Below, in pieces: positions 6,197 to 9,535 of a stretch of 9,535 bases of DNA. The notes beneath the pieces were generated by a model. The model ran no database searches. It was not told where the DNA came from and saw only the letters and a list, made by a program, of their open reading frames with translations. Numbering within the stretch: position 1 is the first letter of the stretch; every line of letters begins with the position of its first letter. The stretch comes from Halobacteriales archaeon QS_9_67_15 (GTDB lineage: Archaea > Halobacteriota > Halobacteria > Halobacteriales > Haloarculaceae). The stretch covers positions 1 to 9,535 of the forward strand of contig PXSD01000083.1 in assembly GCA_003023165.1 (NCBI GenBank), written 5' to 3'. The translations under genes and the position numbers were made by a program.

Positions 6197-6415
6197 ATGG
6201 GTGGACTCGCCGTGTTCGTGGAGATGGCGGTCGCCGCGGCGGTCGCGCTCGGCGTCATCGCCGCCGGTACGGCGCTCGTGCCCCGGCGGATCCCCTCGAC
6301 CTCGCCGCGCGACGACGAGGTGTTGCCCGGCCACTACGCGAGTCTCGTCCGGACGAGTCCGTCGAACGACCCGGGCTACTGGAGTCCCGGTATGACCGCG
6401 CCGACGGGACGATGA
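6197..6415 (+). CDS. Small single-helix membrane protein, unknown
   Basis: This 72-residue frame begins MGGLAVFVEMAVAAAVALGVIAAGTALVP, which gives one clear membrane helix (about residues 5-28). An Arg pair follows, then a short polar, Pro/Ser-rich tail (RRIPSTSPRDDEVLPGHYASLVRTSPSNDPGYWSPGMTAPTGR) that would lie in the cytoplasm by the positive-inside rule. The start is supported by a TATA-like sequence about 28 nt upstream. No family is recognised. It lies alone between the divergent Cys-rich protein gene and folP. The longer frame upstream of this ATG overlaps the divergent gene and is not credible. Confidence 0.62.
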   Translation: MGGLAVFVEMAVAAAVALGVIAAGTALVPRRIPSTSPRDDEVLPGHYASLVRTSPSNDPGYWSPGMTAPTGR

Positions 6416-6496
6416 ACGGGTTCCTCGGCCAGGAGTGACACTCGTCACCTGCGACCGGAGCCGGGGTCGACGGCCTCGCGAGCGTCGCACCGCACC

Positions 6497-6504
6497 GCTT
6501 TTGC
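6497..6504 (+). promoter_or_regulatory. TATA-like box of the folP-like gene
   Basis: GCTTTTGC lies about 28 nt upstream of the ATG at 6528 with no Shine-Dalgarno sequence between, consistent with a leaderless transcript starting at the ATG. Confidence 0.5.
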
Positions 6505-6527
6505 ACGCGTAGTCCTCAGCCCCGCGC

Positions 6528-7739
6528 ATGGACGATGTGGACGCGGCGGGGCTGGGCATCGGCGACGACTACCCACCGCGGATCATGGGCGTACTCAACG
6601 TCAGCGAAGAGTCGCCCTACGACCCGAGCGTCTTCGACGAACCCGACGAGGCCGCCGCCTACGTCGACGCGGAACTGATCGGCGAGGGGGCCGACATCGT
6701 CGACGTGGGACTGGAGTCGGCGAACAAGCGCTTCGACGTGCTCTCGGCCGAGCAGGAACTCGACCGGCTCGACACAGCCGTCGAGACGCTGGAGGCGACC
6801 TCGGGCGACGCCGTCTGGAGCATCGAGACGCGCTACGCCGAGGTGGCCGAAGCGGCGCTGGACCGGGGCTTCGACATGGTCAACGACATCACCGGGTTCG
6901 CCGACCCGGAGATGCCCGAGGTCTGTCGGGAGTACGACGTGGCCGTCGCGAAGATGGCCAGCCCGCCGGACCTGACGAAACCCGGCGCGGTCCGGGCCAC
7001 CCCGTGGGTCGAGCGCGAGTCCGCCGAGTGGGCCGAACGGGCGGACTACGTCGACCAGGTGTACGAGGCGCTGACACAGAACGGGCTGACGGACAAGACC
7101 ATCGTCGACCCGGCGTTCGGGCGCTGGTCCGAGGACCAGACCATCGAGGACGACCGCGAGACCTTCCGGCGACTCCGGGAGTTCCGCGGGCTCGACCGGC
7201 CGATGCTCGTCTCGATCAACCGGAAGACGTTCCTCCGGTCGGTCGCCGACCGCTCGACCGAGGACGCTCTGCCGGTGAGTCTCGCGGCGACCTCGATGGC
7301 CGTCGAACGCGGCGCGCACGTCGTCCGGACCCACGACGTGGCGGAGACGCTCGACGCGGCACTGGTCGGCGACACCTTCTCGCGAGCGCGCAGCCACAGC
7401 GGGCGCGACGAGAGCGCCGACGGCGAGATCACGGTCGAGGAACTCGACGTGAGGACGCCGGACGAAGCGGCGCGGCACTTCGAGCGAGCGGACGCCACCG
7501 ACGTCGACCCCGGGACGGCGGTCAGTCGCGTGTACGCGGTCGATGGATTGGACGAATCGACCCGCGAACGGCTCAGAACTGCCGCTTCCGCCGCGGGTTG
7601 CCGGTTCGTCGCCAGACCCGACGGCGACGAAGGGTTTTTGTACGGGTCGTGCAGTTCACTGGCGTCGCTGGCGGACAGAACGGACGTGCCACGCCCGCTC
7701 GCGGGGACGCTCGCCACCGACGGGGTCACTGACAGGTGA
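6528..7739 (+). CDS. folP: Dihydropteroate synthase-like protein with C-terminal extension
   Basis: This 403-residue protein has a DHPS-type TIM barrel at about 17-285. DHPS condenses 6-hydroxymethyl-dihydropterin diphosphate with p-aminobenzoate. Conserved elements are IMGVLNVS (Asn24), ADIVDVGLES (55-64), MVNDITGF (Asn119-Asp120), IVDPAFGRW (Asp194), SINRKTF (Lys233) and VVRTHDV (Arg267, His269), the set that binds pterin and diphosphate. Departures are notable: loop 1 reads NVSEESPYDPS instead of NVTPDSF, loop 2 reads ESANKRFD where bacterial enzymes have ESTRPG, and the strand-3 Asp is Glu100 (SIETRYAEV). Residues 290-403 form an extension absent from ordinary FolP, ending with DEGFLYGSCSSLASLADRTDVP. 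The neighbouring mptE makes the activated pterin, supporting a pterin pathway role. The acceptor may differ from p-aminobenzoate. Haloarchaea can also carry a FolC-FolP fusion, so this could be a paralogue. Confidence 0.85.
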   Translation: MDDVDAAGLGIGDDYPPRIMGVLNVSEESPYDPSVFDEPDEAAAYVDAELIGEGADIVDVGLESANKRFDVLSAEQELDRLDTAVETLEATSGDAVWSIETRYAEVAEAALDRGFDMVNDITGFADPEMPEVCREYDVAVAKMASPPDLTKPGAVRATPWVERESAEWAERADYVDQVYEALTQNGLTDKTIVDPAFGRWSEDQTIEDDRETFRRLREFRGLDRPMLVSINRKTFLRSVADRSTEDALPVSLAATSMAVERGAHVVRTHDVAETLDAALVGDTFSRARSHSGRDESADGEITVEELDVRTPDEAARHFERADATDVDPGTAVSRVYAVDGLDESTRERLRTAASAAGCRFVARPDGDEGFLYGSCSSLASLADRTDVPRPLAGTLATDGVTDR

Positions 7740-7740
7740 G

Positions 7741-7750
7741 AAAACTTATA
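7741..7750 (+). promoter_or_regulatory. TATA-like box upstream of the hairpin RNA candidate
   Basis: AAAACTTATA begins directly after the folP-like stop codon and is one of the most A/T-rich decamers in the window. The nearest start codon (mptE, 7866) is about 118 nt away, too far for a leaderless start. A start about 26 nt downstream (near 7773) would place the hairpin at 7779-7825 at the 5' end of the transcript. Confidence 0.45.
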
Positions 7751-7772
7751 CCGGATGCGCCAAAACGGGTGG

Positions 7773-7834
7773 GTGAAGGCCGAAAGGGCACCTGGGTAGG
7801 GGTACCTTGTTCGTGCCATTTCGGCTACTCCGGT
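7773..7834 (+). ncRNA. Candidate structured RNA or 5' leader upstream of mptE
   Basis: GCCGAAAGGGCAC (7779-7791) pairs with GTGCCATTTCGGC (7813-7825) over 13 positions with one G/A mismatch. Inside lies a smaller stem, GGTA (7795-7798) with TACC (7803-7806), capped by GGGG. The flanking hexamers ACCGGA (7750-7755) and TCCGGT (7829-7834) could also pair, enclosing the structure. A TATA-like box at 7741-7750 could start an RNA near 7773. Its 3' end is unknown; I set it before the mptE TATA-like box. It could be an independent small RNA, an mptE 5' leader, or a protein-binding inverted repeat. I recognise no known RNA family: there is no clear C/D box pair, no terminal ACA and no tRNA T-loop. 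Confidence 0.4.
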
Positions 7835-7840
7835 TTATTG
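7832..7840 (+). promoter_or_regulatory. TATA-like box of mptE
   Basis: GGTTTATTG is centred about 30 nt upstream of the mptE ATG at 7866. There is no Shine-Dalgarno sequence before the ATG, so mptE is probably transcribed leaderless from here. It partly overlaps the outer complementary hexamer of the upstream structured region. Confidence 0.5.
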
Positions 7841-7865
7841 TGACGCGACGCTCGTAGTGACACGT

Positions 7866-8672
7866 ATGGAATTCGACGACTGGGAACCGGTGTACGCGGC
7901 GATCCTGGCCGATATGGGGTTCGACCGCGCCGCCGACGAAGCCGCTCGAAACTCGCTTGCCGACCTGGTGAGCGACGATGAGACGGCCGTCTCGAGCAGG
8001 TCTGCGGACGGTGCGGGCACGTCAGACGCCGGTGCGGGCGCGTCAGACGCCGGCGCGGACGAGTCGGATACCGCGACCGTCGGCGACCGCTCCTCGCTCA
8101 CACTCGCGGACCTTGACTTCGACGGCGAGACGGTCGTGATCGCCGGGGCGGGGCCGTCACTGGACGCCGGACTCGACGCCGTCCGAGACGCCGACAGCGT
8201 CGTCGCGGCCTCTGACGCGGCCGAGCGGCTCCGGTCGGCCGGACTGTCTGTCGACTGCATGGTAACGGACCTCGACGGGGAGAGCGACGTAGCACGGGAA
8301 CTGACAGCGGAGGGGACGCCGGTGGCCGTCCACGCCCACGGTGACAATCGGCCGGCGCTCCGCGAACGCGTGCCGCGACTGGCGGTCGAGTGGGTCTTGC
8401 CGACGACGCAGGCGGCTCCCGCAGGCCCGGTAGTCAACCCCGGTGGGTTCACTGACGGCGACCGCGCCGCGTTCCTCGCCGACCACTGTGGGGCCGCCGA
8501 ACTACGGTTCGCCGGCTGGGACTTCGACGACCCCGACGTCGACCCGATGAAGGCGCGCAAACTCGACTGGGCCGAGCGGCTGCTCCGGTGGCTGGAACTG
8601 CGCCGCGGCGACCGGTTCGACCCGCTGGACGGGCGGCGAGAGGGGATCGACGAGTCGGCACTGCCGGTCTAA
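7866..8672 (+). CDS. mptE: 6-hydroxymethyl-7,8-dihydropterin pyrophosphokinase
   Basis: MptE (COG1634, DUF115; 268 aa) transfers diphosphate from ATP to 6-hydroxymethyl-7,8-dihydropterin. It is the archaeal replacement for FolK and leads to tetrahydrofolate or methanopterin-type cofactors in the cytoplasm. Diagnostic motifs occur in order: VVIAGAGPSLDAG (90-102), MVTDLDG (132-138), VAVHAHGDN (153-161), NPGGFTDGDRAAF (191-203) and FAGWDFDDPDVDPMKARKLDWAERLL (215-240). The ATG at 7866 opens with MEFDDWEPVYAAILADMGFDRAADE, the usual N-terminal helix pattern, and is preferred to a GTG at 7857. Residues about 36-75 form a low-complexity acidic Ala/Gly/Ser/Asp linker containing a threefold 7-residue repeat. 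It follows the FolP-like gene in the same orientation, but with its own TATA-like box. Confidence 0.92.
   Translation: MEFDDWEPVYAAILADMGFDRAADEAARNSLADLVSDDETAVSSRSADGAGTSDAGAGASDAGADESDTATVGDRSSLTLADLDFDGETVVIAGAGPSLDAGLDAVRDADSVVAASDAAERLRSAGLSVDCMVTDLDGESDVARELTAEGTPVAVHAHGDNRPALRERVPRLAVEWVLPTTQAAPAGPVVNPGGFTDGDRAAFLADHCGAAELRFAGWDFDDPDVDPMKARKLDWAERLLRWLELRRGDRFDPLDGRREGIDESALPV
8010..8072 (+). repeat. 3 x 21-bp tandem repeat inside mptE
   Basis: Three consecutive 21-bp units, 8010-8030, 8031-8051 and 8052-8072, encode GAGTSDA, GAGASDA and GADESDT (residues 49-69). The first two differ at one base; the third is degenerate. The period is a multiple of three, so copy-number change would keep the frame. 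It lies in a linker between the N-terminal helices and the GAGPSL nucleotide-binding domain. Confidence 0.85.
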
Positions 8673-8685
8673 GTCCGCCGACGAA

Positions 8686-8693
8686 GATTTACG
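8686..8693 (+). promoter_or_regulatory. TATA-like box of the glcD-like gene
   Basis: GATTTACG is centred about 27 nt upstream of the ATG at 8716, in the 43-bp gap after mptE. The spacing fits a leaderless transcript independent of mptE. Confidence 0.5.
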
Positions 8694-8715
8694 TGCTCGA
8701 ACCACTCTCTGAGAT

Positions 8716-9535
8716 ATGACTGACTTCGCCTTCCTGACCGACGCCGTCGGGCCCGACCGAGTGTCCGTCGACGAGTACGCGCTCGACGAGCACGCGGGCG
8801 ACTGGGGGACCCACCCCGAGGACGAGGTCCGTCCCGATGCCGTCGTCTGGCCGACCTCGACAGAGGAAGTGTCTGCGGTCCTGTCCGGTGCTCACGAGCG
8901 CGGGATCCCGGTCACCCCCTACGCCGCCGGGACTGGATTGGAGGGTAACGCCGTTCCTGCCCACGAAGGTATCTCTATGAATACGACCCGAATGGACGAG
9001 ATACTGGACGTTCGGCCGGCGGACCTGCAGGTCGACGTCCAGCCGGGCGTCCTCGGGAGCGCAGTCGACGAGGTCGCCGCCGAACACGGGTTGACGTTTC
9101 CGCCCTTGCCCTCGTCGGGTGACATCTCGACCGTCGGTGGGATGAGCGCGACCGACGCCAGCGGGATGCAGGCGGTGAAGTACGGCGTCGTCGGCGACTG
9201 GGTGCTCGAACTCGAAGCGGTGCTGGCCGACGGGACCGTGGTCTCGACCGGGAGCAAGGCCGTCAAGAGTTCCGCCGGCTACAACCTCACGGACCTGCTC
9301 GTCGGGAGCGAAGGCACGCTCGCCGTCGTCACGGAAGCGACCCTGAAACTCGCCGGACGCCCGCGGCAGGTTCGCGGCGGTCGAGCGGTCTTCACCACGT
9401 TCGACGACGCCGCCGGAGCCATCACCGACGCCATTCAGTCGGGCGTCGACGTGGCGAAGATCGAGCTGGTCGGGTCGTTCGCCGCCCAGGTCGCCAACGA
9501 GTACGTCGGGACCGACCTCCCCGACGCGCCGATGG
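8716..9535 (+). CDS. glcD: FAD-linked 2-hydroxyacid oxidase, GlcD type, N-terminal part
   Basis: The frame is open from the ATG at 8716 to the window edge (273 codons, no stop), so the 3' part is missing. The protein belongs to the GlcD/D-lactate dehydrogenase family, membrane-associated or cytoplasmic flavoenzymes that oxidise D-lactate, glycolate or related 2-hydroxyacids. The PCMH-type FAD-binding domain is visible: AVVWPTSTEEVSAVLSGAHERGIPVTPYAAGTGLEGNAVP (42-81), LQVDVQPGVLGSAVDE (104-119), a conserved LPSSGDISTVGGMSATDASGM segment (131-151), and GYNLTDLLVGSEGTLAVVTEATLKL (188-212), a hallmark of the family. The start of the substrate/cap domain follows. Substrate cannot be decided from this portion, and a C-terminal fusion to an iron-sulfur domain, known in some relatives, cannot be excluded. 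A TATA-like box lies 27 nt upstream. Confidence 0.9.
   Translation, partial: MTDFAFLTDAVGPDRVSVDEYALDEHAGDWGTHPEDEVRPDAVVWPTSTEEVSAVLSGAHERGIPVTPYAAGTGLEGNAVPAHEGISMNTTRMDEILDVRPADLQVDVQPGVLGSAVDEVAAEHGLTFPPLPSSGDISTVGGMSATDASGMQAVKYGVVGDWVLELEAVLADGTVVSTGSKAVKSSAGYNLTDLLVGSEGTLAVVTEATLKLAGRPRQVRGGRAVFTTFDDAAGAITDAIQSGVDVAKIELVGSFAAQVANEYVGTDLPDAPM

Noticed and set aside
6516..7478. 320-codon minus-strand open frame opposite the folP-like gene
   Set aside because: It has no domain resemblance and lies wholly antisense to a gene with DHPS motifs and a plausible promoter.
7750..7834. tRNA or C/D or H/ACA guide RNA
   Set aside because: There is no T-loop or acceptor pattern, no convincing C and D box pair, and no ACA at the 3' side of the stem; it is kept only as an unclassified structured candidate.
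1..9535. Defence system, prophage or integrative element
   Set aside because: No nuclease, helicase, integrase, transposase, toxin-antitoxin or phage genes are seen; composition is even and most genes are chromosomal housekeeping types.

Overview
The window is haloarchaeal in character (class Halobacteria; genus not resolved). The DNA is very GC-rich. The predicted proteins are strongly acidic (D/E-rich, few lysines). The gene set includes GatE and the pterin kinase MptE, both archaeal, and a haloarchaeal-type lipoprotein. Most starts lack a Shine-Dalgarno sequence and instead have a short A/T-rich TATA-like patch 26-30 nt upstream of the ATG, the usual layout for leaderless haloarchaeal transcripts.

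Layout. Positions 1-281 hold the 3' end of fumC (fumarase). Positions 282-477 hold no gene but a dense cluster of palindromic repeats: a 51-bp direct repeat flanking a composite double-hairpin element. On the minus strand, 478-1293 encodes a secreted lipoprotein, divergent from gatE (1438-3363, a Glu-tRNA(Gln) amidotransferase subunit). A polytopic membrane protein of unknown function (3365-4360) follows gatE after 1 nt. It overlaps the start of a broken membrane hydrolase-like gene (4357-4693). On the minus strand, 6079-4758 carries a two-gene operon joined by a TAATG overlap: a Cys-rich acidic protein, then the tRNA 2'-O-methyltransferase trmJ. A small one-helix membrane protein lies at 6197-6415. 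Next come a divergent dihydropteroate synthase-like gene (6528-7739), an intergenic region with its own TATA-like box and a strong hairpin (7740-7865), and mptE (7866-8672). The window ends inside a GlcD-type FAD-linked oxidase gene (8716 onward).

Functional themes. Two genes act on tRNA (gatE in Gln-tRNA formation, trmJ in tRNA 2'-O-methylation). Two neighbouring genes belong to pterin/folate synthesis (mptE makes the diphosphate-activated pterin; the FolP-like enzyme should couple it to an arylamine). The rest is central metabolism (fumarase, FAD-linked hydroxyacid oxidase) and envelope proteins.

Most notable signals: (1) the palindromic element at 326-388 has a relative inserted in frame inside gatE (2305-2356), where it encodes about 17 extra residues just before the AspRS-like (GAD) domain; (2) a possible small RNA or 5' leader sits upstream of mptE; (3) the FolP-like protein has altered substrate loops and a C-terminal extension of about 110 residues; (4) the hydrolase-like gene appears to have lost an internal segment.
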